NCBI RefSeq assembly: GCF_009646335.1
Contig: NZ_WJBU01000012.1
Location: 62,001-126,000 of the forward strand
Direction of reading: 5' to 3'
Source of the DNA: Caenimonas koreensis DSM 17982
GTDB taxonomy: Bacteria; Pseudomonadota; Gammaproteobacteria; Burkholderiales; Burkholderiaceae_C
Length of the DNA stretch: 64,000 nucleotides
The notes under the pieces were generated by a model that was given only the letters and a program-made list of their open reading frames with translations, was not told where the DNA came from and searched no databases. The translations under genes were made by a program, and so were the position numbers. Within the stretch, counting starts at the first letter, position 1, and each line of letters begins with the position of its first letter. Of this stretch, positions 9,701-17,613 are shown piece by piece.

Positions 9701-12700
9701 CAGTGCCACAGGCGTGGTCACCGTTGCCGACGCATCCCTGCTCGACTTCGAGACTGCGACTTCGCACAACATCACGATCCATGCGCAGGACGCGAGCGGC
9801 GCTGCGTCATCGGACACGATCGTCGCGATTGCCGTGACGAACGTCGCGCCATCGAGCGCGACGGACAGCAACGCGGCAACCAACTCCGTTGTGGAGGGCG
9901 CCGCCAACGGCTTCGCGGTCGGCATCACCGCTGCGGCGACTGATGTGCACGGCGGCACGATCACCTACAGCCTGGCCGACAACGCCGGCGGGCGCTTTGC
10001 GATCGACAGCAGCACAGGTGTCGTTACCGTTGCCGATGGCACCAAGCTGAATTTCGAATCGGCGACGTCGCACAACATCACCGTGCATGCGGTGGATTCG
10101 AGCGGTGCGGCATCGACCGACACCGTCTTCAGCATTGCTGTGACGAACGTTGCGCCGAGCAGCGCGGTGGACAGCGACGGCGCCACGGGCGGCAGCATCA
10201 GCGAAGGCGCCAGCAATGGCGCTGCCGTGGGTGTGACTGCATCGTCCACCGACGTCAATGGCGGCACGATCACCTACAGCCTGGCGAACAACGCGGGTGG
10301 CCGCTTTGCGATCAACAGCTCGACGGGTGTGGTCACGGTGCTGGATGCGACCTTGCTCAACTACGAGACGGCGACGTCTCACGACATCGTCGTGCATGCG
10401 GTGGACCCGAGCGGTGGCTCGTCTGCCGACACGACTTTCACCATTCAGGTCACGAACGTTGCGCCGTCGAGCCCGACAGACTCTGACGCAGCCACCAACA
10501 CGGTGAGCGAAGGTGCCGTCAACGGCGCTGCGGTCGGCGTCACGGCGGCGTCGAGCGATGTGCACGGCGGAATCATCACGTACAGCCTGGCCGACAATGC
10601 AGGCGGGCGCTTCGCGATCAACAGCGGCACGGGTGTCGTCACTGTCGCCGATGCCACACTGCTGAACTACGAGTCGGCGACGTCGCACAACATCACGGTG
10701 CACGCGGTCGATTCGAGCAACGCCTCGTCCACCGACACGATCATTGCCATCGCAGTAACGAACGTAGCGCCAAGCAGCGCCGTCGACAGCAATGTCGGCA
10801 CCAACACGATCAGCGAAGGCGCTGCCAATGGCGATCTCGTCGGCGTGACGGCATCGTCGAGCGACGTGCACGGCGGCACGATCACCTACAGCCTGGCGAA
10901 CAACGCCGGCGGGCGTTTCGCGATCGACAGCGCAACGGGTGTGGTGACGGTGGCGAATGCCGCGCTGCTGAACTACGAGTCGGCGACGTCGCACGACATC
11001 GTCGTTCACGCAGTGGACGCGAGTAATTCGTCGTCGGCTGACGCGACCTTCACCATCCAGGTGACGAACGTGGCGCCGACCAGTGCGGTGGATTCCAACG
11101 CGGGCACCAATACTGTCAGCGAGGGTGCCACCAACGGCGCGACCGTCGGCGTCACGGCGTCGGCGAGTGACGTCAATGGCGGAACGATCACCTACAGCCT
11201 GGCAGACGATGCAGGTGGCAGGTTCGCCATCAACAGCAGCACTGGCGTCGTCACGGTTGCCGATGCCACCAAGCTCGACTACGAGTCGGCAACCTCGCAC
11301 AACATCACCGTGCATGCGGTGGACGCGAGCGGTGCATCGTCGAGCGACACGACCTTCACGGTGACTGTCACGAACGTTGCACCGACGACGCCTGCGGACG
11401 GCAATGCCACCGCGAATTCGATTTCCGAAGGTGCTGCCAACGGCGATGCAGTCGGCATCACGGCAACGTCGAGCGACGTGCATGGCGGCACGGTCACGTT
11501 CAGCCTGTTCGACAATGCGGGCGGCCGCTTCGCGATCAATTCGAGCACCGGCGTCGTCACAGTCGCGAATGCCTCGGCGCTCGACTATGAAACCGCCACC
11601 TCGCACACCATTACCGTGCGTGCGACCGACGGCACCGACACCACCGACCAGACTTTCACGATTGCCGTGACCGACGTGGCACCAGTCACGCCCACCGACA
11701 GTGACGCCGGCACGAACACAGTGTCGGAAGGCGCTGTCAATGGTGCAACCGTCGGCATCACCGGTGCGTCGAGCGATGTCAACGGCGGCACGGTGACGTA
11801 TTCGCTGTCGAACAGCGCGGGCGGCCGCTTCACGATTGATGCCTCGACTGGCGTCGTCACAGTGGCCAACGCCAACTTGCTGGATTTTGAGTCAGCCACC
11901 TCGCACGACATCACTGTGCGCGCGGCTGATGCCAGCGGCGCCTACACCGAGCAGACCTTCACCATCGCGGTGACGAACGTTGTCCCGACCGTGCCGACAG
12001 ACGGTAACGCCGCAACGAACACTGTGTCCGAGGCGGCAGCCAACGGTGCACTGGTGGGCGTCACGGGGTCGGCGACCGATGTGCACGGCGGCACCGTGAC
12101 GTACAGCCTCTCAGACGACGCCAACGGTCGCTTCGCGATCAATGCGTCCACAGGTGTCGTGACTGTGGCCGACGCAAGCCAGCTCGATTTCGAAAGTGCA
12201 ACCTCGCACAGCATCACGGTGCGCGCTTCGGATGGCACCGGTTACAGCGAACAGACGTTCACGATCGCAGTCGCCAATGCACCGCCGTCGGCAGCAGCCG
12301 ACGTGGACGCCACGACGAATTTCATCGCCGAGAACGCAGCGAATGGCACTGCTGTGGGTATCACCGCGTCGTCGAGCGATCCGCACGGCGGCACGGTGAC
12401 GTTCTCGCTGGCCGACAATGCAGGCGGCCGCTTTGCCATCGACGCTTCAACGGGCGTGGTCACGGTGGCCAACGGCACGCTGCTCGACTACGAAGTTGCG
12501 CATGCCTACAACATCACGGTTCGCGCGAGCGACGCATCGAGCGCGTTCAGCGACCAGACATTCACCATTGCGCTGGGTGACCTGAACGACGTCGCACCGA
12601 CGATCACGACGGCGGCTGCTTACAACGTCTTCGAGAATTCAACGCTGGTTGCCGCGTTGGCCTCGACCGATCCTGACTCTGTGGGCACGAACCCCGCAAC

Positions 12701-14177
12701 GTTCTCGATCGTGGGCGGCGCCGACCAGGCGCTGTTCTCCATCGTTGGTGGCAACCTGGTATTCACGGCAGCGCCCGACTATGAGTCGCCGGTCGACAAC
12801 GGCTTCAACAATACTTATGTTGTCCAGGTGCAGGCGTTTGACGGCACGAACACGACAGTCAAGACGATCACCGCTACGGTGAAAGACGTGAACGACAAGC
12901 TGCCGATGATCCAGACGCCGTCGAATCAGTCGATCAACGAGGGCCAGACGGTCGTCGTTGCGCTGAAGGCGGTGGACCCGGATACGGTGGGGACCATTCC
13001 CGCGGTGTTCAGCATCAACGGTGGTGCGGACGCGGCGCGTTTCTCGGTCGTGAACGGCAACCTTGTCTTCAAGAGCGCGCCGGACCGCGAGAACCCGCTC
13101 GACAGCGACCACAACAATGTCTACCTGGTGCAGGTCAAGGCATTCGACGGCGTCAACTACACGCTCAAGATGCTGTCCGTGACGGTGAACGACATCAATG
13201 ACACGGCGCCTGTCCTCACCGTCGCGTCGCCGATCAGCGTGAACGAAAACACGACGCTGGTTGCAACCCTGACCTCGACCGACGCCGACTCCGTGTCGAG
13301 CGGGCCGCCGAGCTATTCCATCACCGGCGGTGCCGACGCTGCATTCTTTGAAATCGTGGGCGGCCAGCTGAAGTTCAAGGTCGCGCAGGACTTCAACACG
13401 CCGCATGACGCAGGCGCCGACAACAGCTACCTCGTGCAGGTCACATCGAGCGATGGCATCCAGAGCAGTAACAAGATGCTCACGGTGAACGTGCTCGACC
13501 TGGGCCTGCACCTGGTTGGCGATGCAGGCCCGAACAACATGGTGGGCAGCACCTACGACGACACATTCGTCGGCAATGGCGGCAACGACAGGATGAATGG
13601 CCGTGCAGGCAACGACACGATCGACGGCAGTGCAGGCATTGATACAGCGATCTTTGCCGGCAACAAGGCCGCCTATAACGTTGTCGTGACAAGCCCTGGT
13701 CAAATGACAGTGACCGGCCCCGACGGCACTGACGGCCTGACCAGCGTCGAGCGCCTGCAGTTCACCAATGCCAATGTGGCATTCGACCTGGACGGCAACG
13801 CGGGCATGGTCGTCAAGCTGATCGGCGCGCTTTTTGGTGCGCCGACCTCGCACAATGCGACCGCCGTGGGTATCGGCATCGGTTATGCGGACGAAGGCAT
13901 GACCGAGTTGCAGCTGGCAAACCTGGTCGTGGCCTCAGACGCGTTTGCGCAGCAGGCGGGCTCACACAGCAACACCGACTTCGTCAATTACGTCTATCAC
14001 AACCTGTATGGCGTGGCACCGACTGCGTCGGTCAGGGCGGAGCTGGTTGGGCTGCTCGACTCCCACACCTTGACGCAAGGTGCGATGGCCGTGCTTGCCG
14101 CGCACCAGGATGTGAACGCGGTGAACGTTGACATCGTCGGCCTGACTGCACACGGCATTGACTACATCCCGTATTGA
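3702..14177 (+). CDS. Giant RTX/cadherin-repeat surface protein
   Basis: 3,491 residues from the ATG at 3702 (AGGGG at 3691); a 42-residue in-frame extension back to 3576 is Arg/Cys-rich and probably untranslated. Order of parts: residues 1-200, an N-terminal beta domain (GDVAVVSYNTGQ) of the lamin-tail-like kind seen in exported proteins; 245-600, a beta-propeller-like region (HPQDLIFDSVHGKFFLVD); 600-1635, long cadherin-like/VCBS-like units; 1636-2964, thirteen near-identical units of about 102 residues; 2965-3267, three classical cadherin units joined by NDxxP; about 3273-3314, RTX nonapeptides (GGNDRMNGRAGNDTIDG) that bind calcium; 3367-3491, a DUF4214-like C-terminus. No N-terminal Sec signal, so type I secretion through the C-terminal end is expected. 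Role inferred: adhesin or biofilm/matrix protein. No ABC exporter, membrane fusion protein or TolC gene is in the window. Confidence 0.9.
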   Translation: MTATVLTAGDVAVVSYNTGQTDAVGTTADSIQIVLLKAIGSGTTIYLSDRTWNGSAFTAGASDGSTSYTAGADLPAGTVINVPIGLSFNPEEAGDAIYVYQGTTADAPTTFLFAIEIADGNTTFAGSLSGTGLVAGTTAVGIALDSATYSGPTTEAAAFVFNGKSLLQNIADASNWVGDDPDSVTVKPLDQPDISGPFGVASDFSMWAAVASGGGGVVSFQGDANVSSGNAGFNVAQLYTAQTIPGITGTSLFHPQDLIFDSVHGKFFLVDSDIGGGHNRILQGNISDLLGNPSAAPTLTTLYEDTGTTTAARLDNIEVDPNNGIVYFTHGQTFQKIVYNTANQTPVTLASFSTGNPNGSSNNFIDDFVIDFANGNAYFSSHRVTAAVDGDIVSRNYIYKISGLTPSSVANAFSFAGGNLTSLPFSPDADTTGYNNGVTFPNNGFPQQFGTIEGLALNGSTLYFATASTLYDDNGDGGFPGDGNPATTDPLLKMGGIYSYALTGNPTGVYTNIYQPTDDGDTNSQTIQVGFGPQGLLDDLEIDPVTGKLYFIDFTGDQLGASNPPGDEGIWRIDTDGTPDPVFVQGISNINGLTAASLEFNRAPTVTAHVEATPTTTEANNAPSSGATTLVQPFVSATLTDAESASLTDQLAGAVIRISGNFQTGSTHADSLTLNGVTSGTLGSGISFSYNAATGVMSLSGANTFANYAAAVALVRFNTSGDDVTAFGSATSRTIAWSVTDGLNFSDEIATTVTVVGINDAPVNTPGSAATVSEDSTSQTITGISVFDVDSNPATQSITVTLSVAHGALTMSTVVAGGVTSGMLTGNGTASVVITATQNQINATLSSGLTYTPTGNFNGPDTLTIVTNDGGFNGTDPGLTGTGTSEQDSDTKTINVTAVNDAPVVTGGTTQAAAAIFEDQPSALGETVSSLFASHFDDSIDQVSGGSSANTLAGIAVTANGSGANGDWQYFNGTVWTNIGAASTSSAVLISAATAIRFNPASNFNGTAPTLDAHLVDSSGAGITNGATVDLTTSGGTTRYSSGTVTLSETVNPVNDAPTSTNLQGDTATYIEGGAAVKLDTSGNATLADIDSADFNGGTLTVSVTGNAAASEDLISVDTSGAVTLSGGSVLVSSVAVGTYTGGTVGANFVITMNANATASTMQQVLRALQYTDTNTGNPSTAARTVTIALKDGDGVANGGADTLTATTTVNVTAVNDAPAGTDNAKTILEDNTYTFANADFGFSDPTDGGANSLQSVVFTTVPASGSLMYDADGPGGAAAVALTSGAEVPASNIALGRLIFVPVADANGTPYTSFTFQVRDNGGTVNSGVDLDQSPNTFTLNVSAVNDAPVVDLDASGGGTGFTSTFTEGAGAAQGAAVSITDTDVSLTDIDSANLGSATITLTNRQSGDVLSVNGALPGGITTTGYDSGTGVLTLSGTATKAQYQTALSQIQFSNTSQNPSAVDRTISITVTDDLAATSTAAVATVHVTPVNDAPTLDLDANNSTASGANYQSLYIPGGGAASIVDTDSAVGDVDDTNIESATITLTNAKPSDLIAASAALPGGIVASAFTVAAGVGTLTLTGSATLAQYESALELLQFSNSLGAGADTTTRTINITVNDGNVDSNTAVSTITLNQPPTVPVDTNAAGNSVTEGATAGTTVGVTASSTDPEAGGAIVYSLSDSAGGRFQINSSTGVVTVSAAGATTIDYENASSYSITAVATDVLNGSSSQTFVINVTNVAPTSPTDSDAGTNTVSEGAVNGATVGVTASATDVNGGAPIYSLANDAGGRFTINSSTGVVTVADASLLNFEAATSHSITIHAQDAAGLSSSDTIVSIAVTNVAATSAVDSDGATGGSVAEGAANGTAVGITASSTDVHGGTITYSLANNAGGRFAINSSTGVVTVANAGLLNYEAATSHDIIVHAADPSGAASSDTTFTIAVTNVAPSSPTDSNVGTNTVSEGAVNGATVGVTGASSDVNGGTITYSLVNNAGGRFAIDSATGVVTVADASLLDFETATSHNITIHAQDASGAASSDTIVAIAVTNVAPSSATDSNAATNSVVEGAANGFAVGITAAATDVHGGTITYSLADNAGGRFAIDSSTGVVTVADGTKLNFESATSHNITVHAVDSSGAASTDTVFSIAVTNVAPSSAVDSDGATGGSISEGASNGAAVGVTASSTDVNGGTITYSLANNAGGRFAINSSTGVVTVLDATLLNYETATSHDIVVHAVDPSGGSSADTTFTIQVTNVAPSSPTDSDAATNTVSEGAVNGAAVGVTAASSDVHGGIITYSLADNAGGRFAINSGTGVVTVADATLLNYESATSHNITVHAVDSSNASSTDTIIAIAVTNVAPSSAVDSNVGTNTISEGAANGDLVGVTASSSDVHGGTITYSLANNAGGRFAIDSATGVVTVANAALLNYESATSHDIVVHAVDASNSSSADATFTIQVTNVAPTSAVDSNAGTNTVSEGATNGATVGVTASASDVNGGTITYSLADDAGGRFAINSSTGVVTVADATKLDYESATSHNITVHAVDASGASSSDTTFTVTVTNVAPTTPADGNATANSISEGAANGDAVGITATSSDVHGGTVTFSLFDNAGGRFAINSSTGVVTVANASALDYETATSHTITVRATDGTDTTDQTFTIAVTDVAPVTPTDSDAGTNTVSEGAVNGATVGITGASSDVNGGTVTYSLSNSAGGRFTIDASTGVVTVANANLLDFESATSHDITVRAADASGAYTEQTFTIAVTNVVPTVPTDGNAATNTVSEAAANGALVGVTGSATDVHGGTVTYSLSDDANGRFAINASTGVVTVADASQLDFESATSHSITVRASDGTGYSEQTFTIAVANAPPSAAADVDATTNFIAENAANGTAVGITASSSDPHGGTVTFSLADNAGGRFAIDASTGVVTVANGTLLDYEVAHAYNITVRASDASSAFSDQTFTIALGDLNDVAPTITTAAAYNVFENSTLVAALASTDPDSVGTNPATFSIVGGADQALFSIVGGNLVFTAAPDYESPVDNGFNNTYVVQVQAFDGTNTTVKTITATVKDVNDKLPMIQTPSNQSINEGQTVVVALKAVDPDTVGTIPAVFSINGGADAARFSVVNGNLVFKSAPDRENPLDSDHNNVYLVQVKAFDGVNYTLKMLSVTVNDINDTAPVLTVASPISVNENTTLVATLTSTDADSVSSGPPSYSITGGADAAFFEIVGGQLKFKVAQDFNTPHDAGADNSYLVQVTSSDGIQSSNKMLTVNVLDLGLHLVGDAGPNNMVGSTYDDTFVGNGGNDRMNGRAGNDTIDGSAGIDTAIFAGNKAAYNVVVTSPGQMTVTGPDGTDGLTSVERLQFTNANVAFDLDGNAGMVVKLIGALFGAPTSHNATAVGIGIGYADEGMTELQLANLVVASDAFAQQAGSHSNTDFVNYVYHNLYGVAPTASVRAELVGLLDSHTLTQGAMAVLAAHQDVNAVNVDIVGLTAHGIDYIPY
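8607..12593 (+). repeat. Thirteen tandem ~306-bp repeats encoding cadherin-like units
   Basis: Units of about 100-103 codons start at NVAP(S/T) or its variants and carry SEGAxNG, D(V/P)(N/H)GG, GGRFxIxSSTGVVTV and (L/F)xYExATSHxI. The first unit (8607) and the last (12277) are the most divergent; units in between are very alike in DNA. Measured starts include 8919, 9225 and 9534, giving 306 and 309 bp. The signature fits bacterial cadherin domains. Confidence 0.93.
13518..13644 (+). repeat. RTX calcium-binding nonapeptide repeats
   Basis: Codes for GDAGPNNMVGS, TYDDTFVGNGGND and RMNGRAGNDTIDGSAG, i.e. about four GGxGxDxUx-like repeats near the C-terminus of the giant protein. Such repeats fold on calcium outside the cell after type I secretion. 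Confidence 0.85.
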
Positions 14178-14205
14178 ACGGGCCGTGGCAAGGACCTGAA
14201 TTGCT

Positions 14206-14227
14206 CCCTCCCCTTACGAGGGGAGGG
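14206..14227. terminator. Perfect 9-bp hairpin between convergent genes
   Basis: CCCTCCCCT, loop TACG, AGGGGAGGG. It lies between the stop of the giant gene (14177) and the stop of hemL (14243), so it could end transcription from both sides; there is no T tract on either strand, so it may instead be a copy of a dispersed extragenic element. Confidence 0.5.
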
Positions 14228-14242
14228 CAGCGGGGCCCCAAA

Positions 14243-15571
14243 TCAGAGCGCTTCGAACACCTCGCGCGCCGCCGCGACGGTTTGCGCGATGTCATCGGTC
14301 GAGTGTGCCGCGCTCACAAACCCGGCTTCGTACAACGCGGGCGCGATGTACACACCGCGATCGAGCAAGCCGTGAAACAGGCGATTGAAGCGAGGGCCAT
14401 CGCTGGTCATCACAGTCGCGTAGTTTTGCGGCAGCTGTGGCAACAGGAAGAAGCCGAACATACCGCCCTCGCTGTCGGCGCTGAAAGGCACCCCGCAAGC
14501 GTTTGCCGCGGCTTTGAGGCCATCGACGAGTTCGCGTGTGTGCGATGCAAGCGTGTCAAAGAAGCCGGGCCTGGAGATTTCCTGGAGCGTTGCCAGGCCG
14601 CATGCCGTGGCGACCGGATTGCCGCTCAAGGTGCCAGCCTGGTACACCGGGCCAAGCGGCGCCAGCATTTCCATCACTGAGCGCCGGCCGCCAAATGCCG
14701 CAAGCGGCATTCCGCCGCCGATCACTTTGCCAAGCACGCTGATGTCGGGCGCAAAGCCGGGAATGTGTTTCGCGTAGATCGACTGCGCGCCGCCCAGCGC
14801 AACGCGAAAGCCCGTCATCACTTCGTCGAAGACCAGCAGCGCGCCATGTTGCGTGCAGAGCTCGCGGCAGCGCTTCATGAAGGGAACGCTGGCACGCACA
14901 AAGTTCATGTTGCCCGCGATCGGCTCGATCATGACGCATGCGAGTTCCGCGCCGTGAAGCGCGAACGCTTCTTCGAGCTGTGTGAGGTTGTTGTATTCGA
15001 GCACGAGCGTGTGCTGCACGACTTCGGGTGGCACGCCTGCGCTCGTCGGATTGCCGAATGTTGCAAGGCCGGAGCCGGCCTTCACGAGCAGTGCATCGGC
15101 GTGGCCGTGATAGCAGCCTTCGAACTTGATGAACTTGCTGCGCCCTGTTGCGCCGCGTGCGAGGCGAATCGCGCTCATCGCGGCTTCAGTGCCGGAACTC
15201 ACCAGACGGACCATCTCGATGGAGGGCACGAGATCGATGATCGCCTGCGCCAGGTCAATCTCGCGCTCGGTGGGCGCGCCGTAGGAAAACCCTTCGGTGA
15301 CAGCGCGCTGCACGGCATCGACCACTGCCGGGTGGCCATGACCCAGAATCATTGGGCCCCAGGATCCGATGTAGTCGATGTACCGCTTGGCATTGGCGTC
15401 CCAGAAGTGCGCGCCCTGCGCGCGCTGCACGAATCGCGGTGTGCCACCCACAGCGCGAAATGCACGCACCGGCGAGTTCACACCGCCGGGGATGATCGTC
15501 TTCGCGCGATCGAAGAGTTGCTGGTTGAGATCGACGGTGCTCGCGCCGATGTTGTCAGTGTTTGGTGTCAT
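14243..15571 (-). CDS. hemL: Glutamate-1-semialdehyde 2,1-aminomutase
   Basis: 442 residues from the ATG at 15571; an ATG five codons upstream also exists. PLP-dependent class III aminotransferase fold that turns glutamate-1-semialdehyde into 5-aminolevulinate in the C5 haem pathway. Visible marks: [19 protein letters not shown] near the N-terminus, [39 protein letters not shown], and the PLP lysine at residue 282 in [16 protein letters not shown]. Length fits the family (about 430). The start overlaps the 3' end of thiD by 17 bp, so the two genes are co-transcribed. It faces the giant adhesin gene tail to tail. Confidence 0.96.
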   Translation of the reverse strand: MTPNTDNIGASTVDLNQQLFDRAKTIIPGGVNSPVRAFRAVGGTPRFVQRAQGAHFWDANAKRYIDYIGSWGPMILGHGHPAVVDAVQRAVTEGFSYGAPTEREIDLAQAIIDLVPSIEMVRLVSSGTEAAMSAIRLARGATGRSKFIKFEGCYHGHADALLVKAGSGLATFGNPTSAGVPPEVVQHTLVLEYNNLTQLEEAFALHGAELACVMIEPIAGNMNFVRASVPFMKRCRELCTQHGALLVFDEVMTGFRVALGGAQSIYAKHIPGFAPDISVLGKVIGGGMPLAAFGGRRSVMEMLAPLGPVYQAGTLSGNPVATACGLATLQEISRPGFFDTLASHTRELVDGLKAAANACGVPFSADSEGGMFGFFLLPQLPQNYATVMTSDGPRFNRLFHGLLDRGVYIAPALYEAGFVSAAHSTDDIAQTVAAAREVFEAL

Positions 15572-16484
15572 GGGCTGGCATATCAAAAACCTGCAGGGCC
15601 TGCGCTTCCTCTTGGGTCAGTGGCGTGGTCTCACCCTCGGGCTGGGCCCAGAAGAGGCGGTCTGGCACAACGTTCCCCATGCCGGGGCGAAAACCCGCAT
15701 CGAGGCAGCGATCGAGGTACGACAACGCTTCGGTCGTGGCGGCAACCAGGTCGCTGCCGCTGGCAATCAGCGCGGCAAGTGCGGCTGACAGCGTGTCGCC
15801 CGCGCCCGAGAAGACGGCTTCGAAGCGCTCGAATTTTTCGCTGCCGAGGATGGCCTCCGGCGTGGCGAGCACGTTGTCGATGAACTGGTCGGGCAGTGGG
15901 ATGCCGGTGATGAGTGTGTAAGGCACGCCGAGCTCGGCAGCGGCCTTCGCGATGTCGCGCGGCCCGGGGCTGCGATCTGCGCTCCAGTCGGGCAACAGCC
16001 ACCGCCACAAAGTGCTGTGGTTTCCCACCAACACGGTTGTTTGCGGAAGCATCAGCTCGCGAAACGCATCCTGGTACAAGTCGATCTGTGCCTCCTGCCA
16101 CCACGACAGATTCGGCATGTATGCGACGAGCGGGACGTCCGCGTAGTCGGCTGCGATCTCCGCAATCGTGCTCACCGCTTCGGGCGAGCCCACGAAGCCA
16201 ACCTTGAACACTTGCGCCTGGACATCCTCTAGGATGGCGCGCGCCTGTTCTGCGATGGCTTCTTCGTCGAAGGAAAAATGGTCGAAGACTTCGGCCGTGT
16301 CGCGCGCATAGGCGCCGGTCACAACAGGCAGTGCGTGTGCACCGACCGATGCGATGGCAGACACGTCTGAGGCAAGCCCGCCCGCACCGCTTGGGTCGCT
16401 TGCGTTGAAGACAAGCACGCAGGCCGGAGTGCCTTCATCATCGTCTTCAGCGCTGAGGCTCTCGTCTAGGGTGGGGTTTGTCAT
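15555..16484 (-). CDS. thiD: Hydroxymethylpyrimidine/phosphomethylpyrimidine kinase
   Basis: 309 residues. Ribokinase-like kinase of thiamine synthesis that phosphorylates HMP and HMP-P. The N-terminal substrate loop reads [20 protein letters not shown], a Burkholderiales variant of the usual GSDxSGGAG; the anion-hole/catalytic motif is [14 protein letters not shown] with Asp at residue 230. The first about 18 residues are acidic and extra compared with E. coli ThiD (266 residues), and the C-terminal tail is also longer. It is the first gene of thiD-hemL and is divergent from the rubredoxin gene across 94 bp. No TPP riboswitch was recognised in that gap. Confidence 0.9.
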   Translation of the reverse strand: MTNPTLDESLSAEDDDEGTPACVLVFNASDPSGAGGLASDVSAIASVGAHALPVVTGAYARDTAEVFDHFSFDEEAIAEQARAILEDVQAQVFKVGFVGSPEAVSTIAEIAADYADVPLVAYMPNLSWWQEAQIDLYQDAFRELMLPQTTVLVGNHSTLWRWLLPDWSADRSPGPRDIAKAAAELGVPYTLITGIPLPDQFIDNVLATPEAILGSEKFERFEAVFSGAGDTLSAALAALIASGSDLVAATTEALSYLDRCLDAGFRPGMGNVVPDRLFWAQPEGETTPLTQEEAQALQVFDMPAHDTKH

Positions 16485-16541
16485 AGCCCGGAATTTTCAA
16501 GCTGTCGGCACGCTTAGCGGTGAGCCAGCAGAGGGCCTAGA

Positions 16542-16547
16542 TACAAT
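16542..16547 (+). promoter_or_regulatory. -10 box (TACAAT) for rubredoxin/pil cluster
   Basis: TACAATCG; start of transcription would fall near 16554, giving a leader of about 25 nt before the GTG at 16579. No good -35 is visible at 16-18 bp. Confidence 0.4.
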
Positions 16548-16578
16548 CGTTGCATTCTATTCGAAGGCCCTTTAAGCT

Positions 16579-16752
16579 GTGACTGATAGCAAAACATGGA
16601 TGTGTCTGATTTGCGGGTGGATCTACGACGAGGAGGCCGGGGCCCCCGATCATGGCATCGCGCCGGGTACTCCTTGGTCCGCGGTTCCAATGAACTGGAC
16701 TTGCCCGGAGTGTGGAGCCCGCAAAGAAGATTTTGAAATGGTTCAGATTTAA
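16579..16752 (+). CDS. rubA: Rubredoxin
   Basis: 57 residues. One-iron electron carrier: the two iron knuckles are MCLICGW and CPECGA, with the typical IYDEEAGAPDHGIAPGT, W-x-x-VP and final DFEMVQ. Start is GTG at 16579: the frame is closed just upstream by TAA at 16573-16575, and the next ATG would remove the first knuckle's flank. AAGG at 16563-16566 is a weak and distant ribosome site. It sits directly before pilG (73 bp), an arrangement common in Comamonadaceae, where it need not be related to pilus function. Physiological partner unknown; rubredoxins serve alkane hydroxylases and oxidative-stress reductases. Confidence 0.93.
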   Translation: MTDSKTWMCLICGWIYDEEAGAPDHGIAPGTPWSAVPMNWTCPECGARKEDFEMVQI

Positions 16753-16825
16753 CGCGGGTAGCGACTGTTACATCTTCGGATGAAAGACGCCCCTTTAAGC
16801 AGTAACCAATGAGGAGCAGCGTCAC

Positions 16826-17218
16826 GTGAGCACGACTGGGTTCAAGGTGCTGGTGATCGACGACAGCAATACCATCCGGCGCAGTGCTGAGATATTTCTG
16901 AAGCAGGGCGGCCATGATGTGCTTTTGGCCGAAGACGGTTTTGATGCGTTGGCCAAGGTCAACGACTATCAACCGAATCTGATCTTCTGCGACATCCTCA
17001 TGCCCCGCCTCGACGGGTATCAGACGTGCGCGATCATCAAGCGCAACGCCAAATTCGCATCAGTGCCGGTTGTCATGCTGTCTTCGAAAGACGGCGTTTT
17101 CGACAAGGCCAGGGGACGGATGGTCGGCTCGCAGGACTACCTGACGAAACCGTTCACCAAGGACCAGCTGTTGCAGACAGTGCAGCAGTTCGGTGCCGCA
17201 AAAGAAGGAGTGTTGTGA
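16826..17218 (+). CDS. pilG: Twitching-motility response regulator PilG
   Basis: 130 residues, GTG start with GAGGAG upstream. A single REC domain and no output domain: acidic pair in VLVIDDSNTIRR, phospho-acceptor Asp56 in FCDILMPRLDG, the Ser of VVMLSSKDG, and Lys of YLTKPF. In Pseudomonas PilG is phosphorylated by ChpA and promotes pilus extension and cAMP signalling. First gene of pilGHIJ-chpA; the pilH start codon begins one base after its stop codon. The N-terminus is shorter than some PilG proteins but the domain is complete. Confidence 0.92.
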   Translation: MSTTGFKVLVIDDSNTIRRSAEIFLKQGGHDVLLAEDGFDALAKVNDYQPNLIFCDILMPRLDGYQTCAIIKRNAKFASVPVVMLSSKDGVFDKARGRMVGSQDYLTKPFTKDQLLQTVQQFGAAKEGVL

Positions 17219-17219
17219 G

Positions 17220-17585
17220 ATGGCTATCCATAAAGTACTTGTCGTTGACGATTCCAAGACTGAATTGATGTTCATGACGGACCTGCTGCAAAAGAACGGC
17301 TTCGCCGTGAAGACGGCAGAAAACGCTGAAGACGCGTTTCGTCGCCTTGGAGAAGAAAAGCCCGACCTGATCCTGATGGATGTCGTCATGCCTGGCCAGA
17401 ATGGTTTCCAGCTCACGCGCGCCATCACGCGAGACCCTCTCTACGCAGACGTGCCGATCATCATGTGCACGAGCAAGAACCAGGAGACCGATCGTGTGTG
17501 GGGCATGCGCCAGGGCGCACGTGACTACATCACGAAGCCGGTCGACGCCGACGAACTCATGGCCAAGATCAAGGCCCTGAGCTGA
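17220..17585 (+). CDS. pilH: Twitching-motility response regulator PilH
   Basis: 121 residues from the ATG at 17220, with AAGGAG at 17205-17210; upstream in-frame Met codons lie inside pilG and lack a site. REC-only protein: VLVVDDSKTELMF, Asp54 in LMDVVMPGQNG, IIMCTSKN with the conserved Thr/Ser, and DYITKPV. In Pseudomonas PilH acts as the second regulator that limits ChpA signalling and favours retraction. It differs clearly from PilG in the alpha4-beta5 face, as expected for two regulators with separate targets. Confidence 0.92.
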   Translation: MAIHKVLVVDDSKTELMFMTDLLQKNGFAVKTAENAEDAFRRLGEEKPDLILMDVVMPGQNGFQLTRAITRDPLYADVPIIMCTSKNQETDRVWGMRQGARDYITKPVDADELMAKIKALS

Positions 17586-17613
17586 AGCGCCGTTCCAGAC
17601 CTTCATAGAAGCA

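Noticed and set aside
9807-11606. 599-residue open frame on the minus strand inside the giant gene
   Set aside because: It is antisense to the cadherin repeats, is rich in Arg/His/Asp from high-GC codon bias, and simply repeats with the array; similar shadows occur at 12639-13853 and 4452-5705.
8607-12593. CRISPR-like repeat array
   Set aside because: Units are about 306 bp, contiguous and in frame, without spacers; they code for cadherin-like domains.
16485-16578. TPP riboswitch upstream of thiD
   Set aside because: The conserved THI-box pattern (such as CUGAGA) was not found in the 94-bp gap.
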